IMG/VR virus record: IMGVR_UViG_3300037993_001113
Location: 1 to 63,318 of that record
DNA from: a virus
Strand: one strand, 5' to 3'
Length of the DNA: 63,318 nucleotides
Position numbers and translations under genes: made by a program
Shown here: positions 19,402 through 27,768 of the stretch, piece by piece
Layout of the letters: every line of letters starts with the position of its first letter
Numbering within the stretch: position 1 is the first letter of the stretch
The notes under the pieces: generated by a model
Seen by the model: the letters and a program-made list of their open reading frames with translations, nothing else
Database searches by the model: none
Told to the model about the DNA's origin: nothing

Positions 19402-19605
19402 GTGGATCTCATCACATTGCTTGTCGCGGTGATTGTCGTGGTCGCGGTCGTCTGGGGCGGTTTCTGGGTGTGCGACCGCGCCGGGTTCCCGGTGCCCGTC
19501 AAATGGATCTGGGGCGCGGTGTGCCTGATCGTGCTCATCTGCCTTGTGCTAAATCAGGTAGGTGGTGGCGCCGGGCTGCGCACGCCGTTGTGGCACGGCA
19601 GGTAA
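19402..19605 (+). CDS. Small two-TM protein, candidate holin
   Basis: 67 residues from a GTG at 19402, preceded at 8 bp by a strong AGGAAGGAG ribosome site. TM1 at about 3-23 (LITLLVAVIVVVAVVWGGFWV) and TM2 at about 35-50 (WIWGAVCLIVLICLVLNQV) surround a short basic loop. The size and two-TM plan fit class II holins. It is the last rightward gene; its stop touches the end of the convergent leftward operon with no spacer. Confidence 0.5.
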   Translation: MDLITLLVAVIVVVAVVWGGFWVCDRAGFPVPVKWIWGAVCLIVLICLVLNQVGGGAGLRTPLWHGR

Positions 19606-19983
19606 TCACTCGATATCGAACGGAACGATCCGCGCGTACACGAACGGTTCGCTCTCCGCATACGCCGCGTCGATCTGTTCGGCACTCACCCCCTGCGCCA
19701 GCAGCCGCTCCTTGCTGAGTGTCTTCCGCGTGGTCCACCCGCTGTAGGAGAACCCGTTGAGCCCGTGGCGCAAACCCTTCAGCCCGTACGCCTCGCAGAT
19801 AGCGCCGAGTTCAGCTTTAATGCGCTCAATCTCTTCTTCGGCTTCGGACTTCTTCGCCGCCTGTCTCACAGCCTTCTTCAACAGCTCGACGGCGCGGGCG
19901 AAGGTGTCGTGATCGTCGATTACCGACGCGATGGGCAGGTTGCTGCCGGATGCGGACAACAAACGCTTCTTTTCTTCTGACAT
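19606..19983 (-). CDS. Conserved phage protein downstream of DNA polymerase
   Basis: 125 residues from the ATG at 19983, 11 bp after AAGGAG; a GTG at 19995 overlapping the polymerase stop is an alternative. Residues 30-75 are a charged helix (LLKKAVRQAAKKSEAEEEIERIKAEL). The C-terminal half has TTRKTLSKERLLAQGVSAEQI, a pattern I associate with small phage proteins beside replication genes (Gam-like or recombination accessory proteins), but I cannot assign it. It is the last gene of the long leftward operon. Confidence 0.5.
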   Translation of the reverse strand: MSEEKKRLLSASGSNLPIASVIDDHDTFARAVELLKKAVRQAAKKSEAEEEIERIKAELGAICEAYGLKGLRHGLNGFSYSGWTTRKTLSKERLLAQGVSAEQIDAAYAESEPFVYARIVPFDIE

Positions 19984-19991
19984 TGCTGCGT

Positions 19992-21455
19992 TCACTCCTT
20001 ATCTTTCCAACGTCGTAAAACCTCGCAATCGGCGCGGATGGGCACACGCCACAGGCGCTCGCCGGTGTCGCGGTCGTCCATCACATGCTCGAAGATACCG
20101 ACCATGCAGGCGCCCACCGCGTCGGCGTAGTCTTCGTCCACTTCAGCAACGATTTGATCGTGTATGCTCAACAATGCTTCACAGTGCAGTCCGGTACCGC
20201 GGAACGTGTCGAACGTGTCCTCGGTTTCCGCCATTACCAGCTTTGTCTGTTCCGCATTGCTGGCGGTAATCGCATGATTCTGCGCCTCGCGCAGTCCTTC
20301 GCTTACCTTATACGGCAGGCTGGAGCGCACCTGCGGGATGTAGCGGGGACGGCCCCACGGGTCCCATACGAATCCGTAGCGTCGAGCCCGGTAGTGTTCC
20401 TGAGCGAAGTACGCGGCAACCTCGGGGTGTTCCCGGTACCACTGCTGTATAAACCGGTCGCACCATTCCTCCGTAAGCCAGTCCGGCGGGGATATTCCCG
20501 CCGCCCAGTAGTCGCCAACCAGTTGCGACAGCAATCCCTTTTTGGTGACACCGTTCTGGATACCGAAGTTGGTCCGTTTGCTTGGCATCCGGTGCAGGTA
20601 CTTGTCCACTTTAGCCGGATCCTCAATGTGGAACGTCTGCATCGCGGTGTGCATGTGCGGATCGAAGAACGGGTCTTCATTGAACCGCGCGATCAGCACC
20701 GGGTCATTGGCTAAATGCACCATGTCGCGGAACTCCATGCCGGAGAAGTCAACCGACACAAGGCGCGTGCCTGGGGAGGCAACGAACGCCGCGCGGATGC
20801 GGGCGCCCAGCGAACTGCGGATAGGTATCTGCTGCAGGTTCGGCTTGCGGCTGCTGAGCCTTCCTGTGATCGCCCGTGTGGTGGTGAATGTCGTGTGCAA
20901 ACGGTTTGTAGACTCTACATGGGGAAGTTCGCACAGCGGGCAGCAGGGGCCTGCCGGGTGTAACCGTGCCATTGCGGGCAGGGCGTCGCAGAACGCACTG
21001 CGCAGTTTCGCGCGTTCCCGGTAAGCAATCACCAATGGCACCACCGGGTGCTGATCGCGTACCAGATCGAGGTTCTTCCGTCCGGTCGATACCTTGCCGC
21101 CGCCGGTAGACTTAAGCTTTGTATTGCGGCCAACGCCCAGCAGATCGAACAGCAGCTCGCGGATCTGTTCGGCGCTGGATGCGTTGATGCCGGCCGATCC
21201 TTCTTCTTCTTCAATTGCTGCGGCGGATGCGCTGAACCGGTCCAGAGCGAACGGCGGAATGTAGGACGCTATCTGCTTTTGCAGGTCCGCCATTTCGGCG
21301 GCGAACTGCACCGACAGTTCCTGCAGGTATGGCACGTCAACCGCGATCCCGACACGCGACATCCGGTTGAGCGTTGGCAGGATGGATAAGTCCAAACGCC
21401 GGACGTTTTCAAGATCCGGCTGTCCGGGCAGCGTTATGCCGTTATAGAGAGGCAC
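19992..21455 (-). CDS. Family A DNA polymerase, polymerase domain only
   Basis: 487 residues, shorter than a full Pol I because the 3'-5' exonuclease lies on a separate protein two genes upstream. Motif A is at 233-243 (SVDFSGMEFRD, catalytic D236). Motif B is at 293-304 (KRTNFGIQNGVT). Motif C is at 432-438 as HDQIVAE instead of the usual HDExxxE, leaving the catalytic Asp but replacing the Glu. TGRLSS at 197-202 is the standard template-contact motif. A CCPLC cluster at 171-175 could bind metal. A copy of the 13-bp palindrome lies inside the gene (20907-20919), encoding HVESTN. It is expected to replicate phage DNA with the clamp encoded at 39645-40349. Confidence 0.9.
   Translation of the reverse strand: MPLYNGITLPGQPDLENVRRLDLSILPTLNRMSRVGIAVDVPYLQELSVQFAAEMADLQKQIASYIPPFALDRFSASAAAIEEEEGSAGINASSAEQIRELLFDLLGVGRNTKLKSTGGGKVSTGRKNLDLVRDQHPVVPLVIAYRERAKLRSAFCDALPAMARLHPAGPCCPLCELPHVESTNRLHTTFTTTRAITGRLSSRKPNLQQIPIRSSLGARIRAAFVASPGTRLVSVDFSGMEFRDMVHLANDPVLIARFNEDPFFDPHMHTAMQTFHIEDPAKVDKYLHRMPSKRTNFGIQNGVTKKGLLSQLVGDYWAAGISPPDWLTEEWCDRFIQQWYREHPEVAAYFAQEHYRARRYGFVWDPWGRPRYIPQVRSSLPYKVSEGLREAQNHAITASNAEQTKLVMAETEDTFDTFRGTGLHCEALLSIHDQIVAEVDEDYADAVGACMVGIFEHVMDDRDTGERLWRVPIRADCEVLRRWKDKE
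20907..20919. promoter_or_regulatory. 13-bp palindrome, site 2 (inside polymerase gene)
   Basis: TGTAGACTCTACA, exact. It is embedded in the polymerase coding sequence, where it encodes part of HVESTNR just before the RLHTTF segment. Confidence 0.6.
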
Positions 21456-21458
21456 GGG

Positions 21459-21665
21459 TCAGTCTTCGTCGTCGCCTTCTTCGTCGTTGCCTTCCCGGTC
21501 GTCTTCATCCGGTTCGTCGTCTTCATCCGGCGCGTCGTCCGCTTCGATCATGCAGTCTTCGCTGCAATAGGGCTTGCCGGAATCGCCGATCCACGGATCG
21601 CCATCGAATTCCGCTTCGCATTCGGCGCAGGTTGTAATTTCGTTCTCGTCAGGCGTGGAACTCAT
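21459..21665 (-). CDS. Small zinc-ribbon protein with acidic tail
   Basis: 68 residues, ATG at 21665 after AAGGAGACAG. Residues 12-36 hold CAEC and CSEDC pairs (four-Cys ribbon), followed by a 25-residue Asp/Glu tail. It sits between the exonuclease and polymerase genes, overlapping the exonuclease 3' end by 17 bp. It may be an accessory that bridges the two halves of the split polymerase, or a DNA mimic; both ideas are inference from position and charge. Confidence 0.6.
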   Translation of the reverse strand: MSSTPDENEITTCAECEAEFDGDPWIGDSGKPYCSEDCMIEADDAPDEDDEPDEDDREGNDEEGDDED

Positions 21666-23076
21666 CTCTGTCTCCTTCGTGTATTCGGAACGCATCGCCG
21701 CGCCGGCGCGCCAGTTCAACCGCGACCCGCCCCGTCCAGTCCGCGTCGCCCACGGCGTAGTTTACAGCCTCTTCCATGGTGCAGTTGGCTATCCCCGGCA
21801 CGGGGTAGCCCCCGCATCTTGCCTCCACATGCGACACCATCCATTCGTTCAGCGGGTCCTGCCAGAACGCGTTCAGCCTGGGTTCGTCGTTGGCGCCCCA
21901 CGGGTTGTATTCGCCGTCAGGCGCGGTGTTGTCCAGCAGACGTTTGAGCAGCGACTCCAGATCGCTTTTACGTACCTCATCCGCCAGCGGTTTGCCGGTC
22001 TTCTTATGAAATCTGCTGCTGCGCCACTGCAGATCCAGCACCGCGACCCGATACGCTTCGAGCATCCAGTCCTGCAGGGCGCGGATCGACGCCGGCCATA
22101 CGGTTTCCTGATAACTGGTCATGGTGTGGCGGAACAACCGGTAGACCAGCGGCTTAAGGCCCTGCGGCAGGTTGCCAAGGTGGAATGCTTCCTGCATGGT
22201 GTCGCCTGAGGGCAGAATGTCGCATCCCAGCTTATGCAACACTTCCATATCGTAGGAGGCGTTGTGGAAGATCGTACGGTATAGAGACAGACCGGCAAAC
22301 AAATGACGCAGTGTGCGTTTGTCTACAGCTCGTATGAGAACACCCTGTCTGGGTTGCCATGACACCTGCACCGACCACGGATGGCCCGCATGGCTTTCCG
22401 TATCGATGGCCAGCACTGATGCGTTCTCCATCCCACGCAGACCTTCAGTATCCGTTATCAGTTTGTAGTCGACCGGTTCAGGCGCCGGGCCCCCGATGAA
22501 CGCTTCGTAACCTCTGCGGTGCATGTCCAAAGTGCCGCTCAGCCCCTGCCAGTCGTCCATACACACCTGCATCCAGCGGGACTCGTGCAGGCCGATAGCG
22601 GGATGGTACATTGGCACCAGCCAGCCTTCCCACCCGAACAGCGTGCCGACCTTGCCAGTGTGTTGTGGGATGCCGTGGTGAAGCTCCAGTCGGATACCCG
22701 GCACCAGACTGCAGGCGCTGCTGCCGCACAACACGATCACTTCCGGTTGCGTTCGCGCGATCTCTTCCGCTACGTGGTGCCGGGCGCACGCGGCAATGGT
22801 CTTGTCGTCCGGCGCTTTGTTGGCAGCGTGTCCGCATAACACGGTGTTGCAGACGCGGACCTGCGAGCGGTCGAGCCCGGCCAGCGGCAGGTAAAGCTCG
22901 TCCAGTTCCTGGCCGGTTTTCCCGCAAGCAACCCTGCCCTGCCGGTTCTCGTCCTGCCCCGGACGCTCCATGACGATCAGCACGGATGACGGTTGCGGTC
23001 CGTCCCCGCCTATCGCATGGAGCGATTCGTTGCCCGCGTTAGGGCAGTCCGGGCAGCGCTGGCACCAGGCAGGCAT
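21649..23076 (-). CDS. Uracil-DNA glycosylase (family 4/5-like) fused to DEDDy 3'-5' exonuclease
   Basis: 475 residues. N-terminal glycosylase: Cys 5, 8 and 11, then Cys 51 and 76, likely iron-sulfur ligands. ERPGQDENRQGRVACGKTG (37-55) matches the GExPGxxEDxxGxPFVGxAG motif, and MYHPA at 156-160 matches the HPS(Y/A) motif. C-terminal exonuclease: IDTE at 224-227 (motif I), HNASYD at 271-276 (motif II), YAVGDAD at about 440-446 (motif III, DEDDy). This supplies the proofreading domain missing from the polymerase at 19992-21455. Coupling glycosylase and proofreading suggests removal of uracil or quality control during replication. In the first Pro-Gly motif, E39-R-P-G replaces G-E-x-P-G. Confidence 0.82.
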   Translation of the reverse strand: MPAWCQRCPDCPNAGNESLHAIGGDGPQPSSVLIVMERPGQDENRQGRVACGKTGQELDELYLPLAGLDRSQVRVCNTVLCGHAANKAPDDKTIAACARHHVAEEIARTQPEVIVLCGSSACSLVPGIRLELHHGIPQHTGKVGTLFGWEGWLVPMYHPAIGLHESRWMQVCMDDWQGLSGTLDMHRRGYEAFIGGPAPEPVDYKLITDTEGLRGMENASVLAIDTESHAGHPWSVQVSWQPRQGVLIRAVDKRTLRHLFAGLSLYRTIFHNASYDMEVLHKLGCDILPSGDTMQEAFHLGNLPQGLKPLVYRLFRHTMTSYQETVWPASIRALQDWMLEAYRVAVLDLQWRSSRFHKKTGKPLADEVRKSDLESLLKRLLDNTAPDGEYNPWGANDEPRLNAFWQDPLNEWMVSHVEARCGGYPVPGIANCTMEEAVNYAVGDADWTGRVAVELARRRGDAFRIHEGDRDEFHA

Positions 23077-23080
23077 AGCG

Positions 23081-23281
23081 CTACGCGTCCCTTGTCACCG
23101 TGCCATTGTCGGCACTGACGCTTTCGACAAACTCTTCCCGGATGCGCCAGATATCAACGGTGCAGTGTTCCGCGGCAGCAGTGATCTTCGCCCAGGCCTC
23201 GATATTGATCAGGTCCTGCGCGAACGATTGCACCGGGTGGCCGTCGCGGGTGACACCGACAGCTACAGCGCGGTATTTCAT
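23081..23281 (-). CDS. Small hypothetical protein
   Basis: 66 residues from the ATG at 23281 (MKYRAVAVGVTRDG), which overlaps the TGA of the nuclease gene upstream (ATGA). It is predicted beta-alpha with no motif recognised. The tight coupling to the nuclease and the UDG-exonuclease genes supports it being real. Confidence 0.55.
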   Translation of the reverse strand: MKYRAVAVGVTRDGHPVQSFAQDLINIEAWAKITAAAEHCTVDIWRIREEFVESVSADNGTVTRDA

Positions 23282-24048
23282 TGCGGTTCTTCTCCTCTCA
23301 GCCATGCGACAATACCCGTCGCGCTGCCTGCCCCGAAGTGTTTTACGTTACCCTTGCGATCCGTCCACGCTACCCGCCGCCAGTCGCGCGGTGTGGCCAG
23401 CACCATGTCGGAAACGCTGGCAAAATGCTTGCCCACGTCCCATGCCTTCGCGTCGATACCCGGTATCTGCGCCGCTACCAGCGTCACCGGGTTCGCCTCG
23501 CCGTGCATGATGTTCACCGCCCCGCGCTTCTGCTGGCTGGGGTCGTTGGTGAACAAGGCATCATGAGACCGATGCAGCTCGTAATCCTTGTCCCACCAGA
23601 ACCAGCGGGATGCGTAGAGCGCGGCGGTTTCGGCAGGAGACTGTGTGCGCCACACGCGTACCCCGGTCAGCTCCGTCATGCTGTACAGGTAGCTGTCCAC
23701 CTGCCGGTAGCTGATTCCCGCGCCGCGGTGGTACAGCGGTATCCACCGTCCCTGCGCGGGAACCTCGATTTCGCCGTTCGGTCCGGGGCGCCAGATGGAT
23801 TCGATCACCAGTTCCACACGGTCGTACAGACCGAACATGCCGCGCAGCTGATGACCGCTGAGCCGACGGTCCTGCATGCAGGCGATCAGATCGGTGATGC
23901 GCTTGCGTTCGTAACCGATCAGCAGGCCCTGTGAGGAGCGGATAGCCAGGTCGCCGAAGTCCAGCCTGGTAACGGTAAGCGGCAGACCGTACTGCTGCAG
24001 GTGGTCGAGCAGCGTGCGGTCCTCGCGGTCGTCCAGCAATAGTGACAT
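23278..24048 (-). CDS. ERCC4-type nuclease
   Basis: 256 residues from the ATG at 24048 (a GTG at 24054 is possible). DDRED near residue 6, GDLAI near 33 and IGYERKRITDLIACMQDRRL at about 45-64 are the G/VERK-x3-D core of the XPF/ERCC4 nuclease fold, here with an Asp-rich first motif. The C-terminal 80 residues include AAQIPGIDAKAWDVGKHF, a helix-hairpin-helix-like segment, as in related structure-specific endonucleases. The probable role is processing of branched DNA in replication or packaging. Its neighbours are replication genes of the same operon. Confidence 0.72.
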   Translation of the reverse strand: MSLLLDDREDRTLLDHLQQYGLPLTVTRLDFGDLAIRSSQGLLIGYERKRITDLIACMQDRRLSGHQLRGMFGLYDRVELVIESIWRPGPNGEIEVPAQGRWIPLYHRGAGISYRQVDSYLYSMTELTGVRVWRTQSPAETAALYASRWFWWDKDYELHRSHDALFTNDPSQQKRGAVNIMHGEANPVTLVAAQIPGIDAKAWDVGKHFASVSDMVLATPRDWRRVAWTDRKGNVKHFGAGSATGIVAWLRGEEPQ

Positions 24049-24067
24049 TGGCACACCGGTACACCGG

Positions 24068-24412
24068 CTAATTACCGCGCGGATTGCTTCGTCCCGGCGG
24101 CCCGCCGAATCCCGGATCGCCGGGCATCAGCACACTGCGCTTCGCCGCTTCCGTTGCAGCGCGTTCACGCTCCCGCGCTTCGTACCGTTCGACTTTCGCA
24201 TCGCCGATCAGTTTGTTAAAGCACTCGGTGAAACCCGCCGTTCGTTTGGCCGGTCCGCGTGTACCGAACAACCGCCGCCCCAGCAGTTCCGCGAACGTTG
24301 CGACGCTGGCCAGCTGATTGGCGGACACATTAGTATTCCGGTAATGCTCGATCTGCTCCAGCAGCGCCTGATCGAACTGCGCGGCGGTAACCCGGTCCTT
24401 TTGGCGTTTCAT
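24068..24412 (-). CDS. Hypothetical protein, helical
   Basis: 114 residues beginning MKRQKDRVTAAQFDQALLEQIEHY. It is helical and basic with a Gly/Pro-rich tail. It starts 4 bp after the stop of the glycosyltransferase gene. No domain is recognised. Confidence 0.5.
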   Translation of the reverse strand: MKRQKDRVTAAQFDQALLEQIEHYRNTNVSANQLASVATFAELLGRRLFGTRGPAKRTAGFTECFNKLIGDAKVERYEARERERAATEAAKRSVLMPGDPGFGGPPGRSNPRGN

Positions 24413-24416
24413 CGCT

Positions 24417-25313
24417 TCACCGCGCCTCCTGCCGTAACGCCAGTTCCGCGTCCATCCAGGTTTCCTGCACTATCCTGCGTTCGTTCGGGTCGCGGCTCAT
24501 CCTGAAATCCCGCCAGTCGCGCAGCGCGGTGCGGTCGTCGGTCTGCACGGACTTTGCGAAATGCGCGCCCCACTGCGCTTCGCTGAGGCTGCCCCCGTAA
24601 CACCCGGTGCCGCCGGAGCGGCTGTAATCCGGCCACAGCATAAACAACCCGTGCAGGTACATCAGCCAGTGGGCGCTGTAATCGAAGCCTTTGGGTTCGG
24701 CCTGTTTGCAGTTCCACTGCGGGCTGAGCAGCCGCAGGTACGGGTCGCGCAGGAACGCGGTGCCGCCGCAGGTGTTGATGCCGTTGCCCATATGCACCAG
24801 CGCCGGGTCGGGTATGCGGCGTTCGGCGGCGTACTGCGCCGGGATGGTTTCGTGATAGCAGCAGCAACCGATCGCACAAGGCGACGGGTTTCCTTCGCCG
24901 TCCGTTTCCGCCAGCTCCAGCCTTTTTGTGTATTCGCAAAGCAGGAACGCATCGGGCGACAGCACCACGTCGTCTTCGACATACACCGCGATGTCCGCCC
25001 CGGCGCTGAAGGCGTAGTCGAGCAGCCATTTGCTTAATACATGTGGGTCAGACTCGCAGGCTTCCTCCACAATTTCAAATGGTATATCCCGGTTGTCTTC
25101 AATAACCGTGTGCACAACCTGACGCACCAGCGGGTGCTCGTGCCAGTTGACCGGCATACCGATCAGGATGCGGTCGGCCCAGCGGCCGAGCAGTCCGCGT
25201 TTCGCGTACGATCTTCCGCTCCACCGCTGCGCCCGCGCAATCGATTCCAGACATAACCGGGTTTGCAGCGGACGCCGGAACGTGCTGACCACAACGATAT
25301 TGCTTCCGTCCAT
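24417..25313 (-). CDS. Glycosyltransferase family 2-like (GT-A fold)
   Basis: 298 residues from the ATG at 25313, which overlaps the TAA of the upstream membrane protein. IVVVSTFRRP at 6-15 is the GT-A nucleotide-binding start, and VYVEDDVVLSPDAF at about 110 carries the DxD-like acidic pair (EDD). A Cys-rich segment (AIGCCCYHET) follows. It lies in a block with a second glycosyltransferase and a SAM methyltransferase, so it may modify phage DNA bases, a virion protein or host glycans; the sequence does not say which. Confidence 0.65.
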   Translation of the reverse strand: MDGSNIVVVSTFRRPLQTRLCLESIARAQRWSGRSYAKRGLLGRWADRILIGMPVNWHEHPLVRQVVHTVIEDNRDIPFEIVEEACESDPHVLSKWLLDYAFSAGADIAVYVEDDVVLSPDAFLLCEYTKRLELAETDGEGNPSPCAIGCCCYHETIPAQYAAERRIPDPALVHMGNGINTCGGTAFLRDPYLRLLSPQWNCKQAEPKGFDYSAHWLMYLHGLFMLWPDYSRSGGTGCYGGSLSEAQWGAHFAKSVQTDDRTALRDWRDFRMSRDPNERRIVQETWMDAELALRQEAR

Positions 25314-25492
25314 TACACGATCCTCCACAACAAAACGGCGATTACCGCCAGCAGCAGGATTATTACGCCGCAGGCCCATACGAACATAGTACGCGCAAAG
25401 CAGAACCTGCGGAACCAGTAGCCAATAGTGTCGGTATTTATTTCTTCCAGTGTCCTCAGCCTGCCTGTTTTTCCATTGGTATATTTAGTCAC
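25313..25492 (-). CDS. Small C-tail membrane protein
   Basis: 59 residues from a GTG at 25492 overlapping the previous TGA (GTGA). A Lys/Arg-rich N-terminus is followed by a single strong C-terminal TM (MFVWACGVIILLLAVIAVLL). This tail-anchored topology, between two sugar/methyl transferase genes, suggests a membrane anchor or a superinfection-type protein. There is no family match. Confidence 0.55.
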   Translation of the reverse strand: MTKYTNGKTGRLRTLEEINTDTIGYWFRRFCFARTMFVWACGVIILLLAVIAVLLWRIV

Positions 25493-26175
25493 CCTTCGAT
25501 ACCTCCCCGCACAATCCACGATGTCCCGCGCACTTCCACGGTTTTTCTCTTTACTTTGCCCAGGCCGTCCGCAAAGAACGCTTTGGTCGCGCGCCTCACC
25601 CCGTCGAATTCTTCGGTGTAGTCGTGCCCGGCGATCATCCCGCCGGGGGCTATCAGCGGGTACCATGCTTTCAGCTCCCGCAGCACGTGATCGTATTCGT
25701 GATCGTCATCCAGAAATACGAAATGCACCGGGTGCACGGGGGGCGCGCCCATGTGCGTTACCGCCGAAGCGCGGAACAGCCAGGCGGCCTCCAGCGAGTC
25801 CATACGCAGGATGCGCAGCGGGTCGGGGCTGAGCCCGCTTTGCTCCACGAAATACGCGAAGGTCTCGAACATATTGTTGTTGTGCTCGCGGTGCACGCGC
25901 GGTTCGATATGCCCCGCGGCGAACGATTCATCGCTGAACATGCCGGGGTTGTTCTTCGGAGTGCATCCCCAGGTGTCCACGCAGTATACGCGCAGCCGTT
26001 TATCCGCGTTGCGGGCGGCTTCGGCCAGGTATACCGCGCTTTTACCCCAGAACGAGCCGCATTCGATCAGCAGGCTTCCGGGCGGAGCTGTAGCGACTGC
26101 TTCGTCGTATATATCGAGGAACGGACTCCAGTCCGAAGGGATGGCGTTATGCAGGGTTGGTTTTTGCGTTTGCAT
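25489..26175 (-). CDS. Class I SAM-dependent methyltransferase (Methyltransf_24-like)
   Basis: 228 residues; the ATG at 26175 (MQTQKPTLHN) is preferred over 26202. LLIECGSFWGKSAVYLAEA at about 36-54 is motif I (E/DxGxxxGxS), and YCVDTW at about 64 supplies the ribose-binding acid. FVFLDDDHEYDHVLRELKAW (about 152-171) and APGGMIAGHDY are the signature of the O-methyltransferase/Methyltransf_24 group that often acts on sugars. It fits a glycan-modification cassette with the two glycosyltransferases beside it. Confidence 0.72.
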   Translation of the reverse strand: MQTQKPTLHNAIPSDWSPFLDIYDEAVATAPPGSLLIECGSFWGKSAVYLAEAARNADKRLRVYCVDTWGCTPKNNPGMFSDESFAAGHIEPRVHREHNNNMFETFAYFVEQSGLSPDPLRILRMDSLEAAWLFRASAVTHMGAPPVHPVHFVFLDDDHEYDHVLRELKAWYPLIAPGGMIAGHDYTEEFDGVRRATKAFFADGLGKVKRKTVEVRGTSWIVRGGIEG

Positions 26176-27520
26176 CGATGTCTTCCAGTACCTGATCGGC
26201 AATGTCTTCGGCGATCCAGTGCAACGGTTCCTGCTGCCGGTACAGCCGCATGGCCGGACTGTACCAGCGGCACGGTTCGCCGGGAAGTCCCCAGCGCCAG
26301 CACGACGACACCGGCAGCAGCACCGTGCAGGGAATCTCCAGCACGCCGCACAAATGCGCCAGCGCAGTATCCACGGTCAGCACATGGTCCATGCTGCAAA
26401 GGTATTCGGCGGTCGTCCGCCAGTCCTGCATACGGTCGTATTCGCAGATCAGCCGAGGCGGCTGCGCGAACGACGTTTTGCTGTAGATATCCGCGCGTTC
26501 CGGCGACAGGCAGTATAGTTCCAGCCCGGATGCCGCAAATAACCCGCCTTCGGTTTCCGTCTGCGCGTGCAACCAGTCGGTTACCTCGCAGGCGACACCG
26601 TACGGCAGGCTTTTGGTGCGTATCGGCGAGGAGTTTTCTTCGGCGCGCCAGCATACGCCAAGACGGAACGGACCGCCGGTGCGTCGATCGGTCCGGTAGA
26701 AAGGTATGTCCCCCCAAGGAAGCAACGGCTGCTGCGGTATGTCCCCCCAGCCGCGTACGCCGAAAACCGCGGGCAGGCTCATAATACTCGTGCAGTATTT
26801 CCATTCGCCGAACCGGATGTTGTCCCGATGCACAACAAATACCTGATCGACGCCCAGGCCGCTCCAGTCGCAAAGATCCGCGCATGATTGCGACATGACC
26901 ATAAGACCGACGCGCGGCAGGTGGTATTGCCGCTTCAGCAACGGCAGCCAGCGCATGCACATAAACAGGTCGCCATAGCCGCCTTCAGCCTGCACCAGCA
27001 GACTACCCGGCTGATCGGGCTGATCGGTGAGCGAGTCGTCGCAGGGTTGGAACAACGCACTGCCCGGCCACGGCTGCCAGCTCACATTACACCGTCCGGC
27101 TTCGTAATAATACAATCCTTCCTCGAACCTGCCCAGCCGCATCAGCGACTGCCCGTACCCCAGCGCGCTGTACTGAAACTGGACGGCGTGGGTGGTCGGT
27201 GTGCCGTGAGCGCGCAACAGGTCCAATGCCTGACCGTAGTAAGCGACAGCACGTTCGAATTCTCCCTCGGCGGTAGCCAGCTGTCCACCCTGATGCCATA
27301 CACTGGATTCGTCTCCACGCGCTTTCATTATGTTAGTTGCGACCATCCTGGCTTGCGCCTGGTACCCGTATTTGCGCAGCGCTGTTACCGCCTGCAACAG
27401 GTCCAGGTACTGCCGGTCGCACATAGGCGTATCCGTATCGCCAGGCCCCGGTCCGGGTGCGGTGGACGGCACCTTCGGATCTTCGGTGCGGTGTTGTATT
27501 ACCTGCGTGTCGCCCGGCAT
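26147..27520 (-). CDS. TPR-containing glycosyltransferase (GT-B, GT9-like)
   Basis: 457 residues from the ATG at 27520, overlapping the preceding small gene by 22 bp. Residues 35-150 are tetratricopeptide-like (GEFERAVAYYGQALDLLRAHG, LGYGQSLMRLGRFEEGLYYYEAG). The remainder resembles the heptosyltransferase/GT9 fold: SLLVQAEGGYGDLFMCMRWLP (a G-x-GD nucleotide motif), PFRLGVCWRAEEN, and the C-terminal LTVDTALAHLCGVLEIPCTVLLP typical of these enzymes. TPR-GT fusions occur in phages and bacteria. The substrate is unknown. Confidence 0.7.
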   Translation of the reverse strand: MPGDTQVIQHRTEDPKVPSTAPGPGPGDTDTPMCDRQYLDLLQAVTALRKYGYQAQARMVATNIMKARGDESSVWHQGGQLATAEGEFERAVAYYGQALDLLRAHGTPTTHAVQFQYSALGYGQSLMRLGRFEEGLYYYEAGRCNVSWQPWPGSALFQPCDDSLTDQPDQPGSLLVQAEGGYGDLFMCMRWLPLLKRQYHLPRVGLMVMSQSCADLCDWSGLGVDQVFVVHRDNIRFGEWKYCTSIMSLPAVFGVRGWGDIPQQPLLPWGDIPFYRTDRRTGGPFRLGVCWRAEENSSPIRTKSLPYGVACEVTDWLHAQTETEGGLFAASGLELYCLSPERADIYSKTSFAQPPRLICEYDRMQDWRTTAEYLCSMDHVLTVDTALAHLCGVLEIPCTVLLPVSSCWRWGLPGEPCRWYSPAMRLYRQQEPLHWIAEDIADQVLEDIDANAKTNPA

Positions 27521-27768
27521 GGCTTCATTTCCTCCAGTAGTATGCTCGCGATCAGATCGATCCTGCGTACCCGGCGGATGTTCGCCGACGCGTAGCCCGC
27601 GAACGCGTCCGGGTCGATATTCTCTATCCGGTGCGCGGCGCGGTATGCGGCGGCCTCGGCCTCCCTGCCGGATATCGCCGGGCGCCTGCGGGGCGCGGGC
27701 ACAATCGCAACATGCGCGTCCGGTGCTGGCCGGTCCGGCAGATTGGTTCTTACCGCCTGTAGCTTCAT
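27499..27768 (-). CDS. Hypothetical protein
   Basis: 89 residues; the ATG overlaps the stop of the Sak4-like ATPase (ATGA). It is Arg/Ala-rich with a helical C-terminal half (RIDLIASILLEEMKP). No domain is recognised. Kept because of the translational coupling on both sides. Confidence 0.45.
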   Translation of the reverse strand: MKLQAVRTNLPDRPAPDAHVAIVPAPRRRPAISGREAEAAAYRAAHRIENIDPDAFAGYASANIRRVRRIDLIASILLEEMKPCRATRR

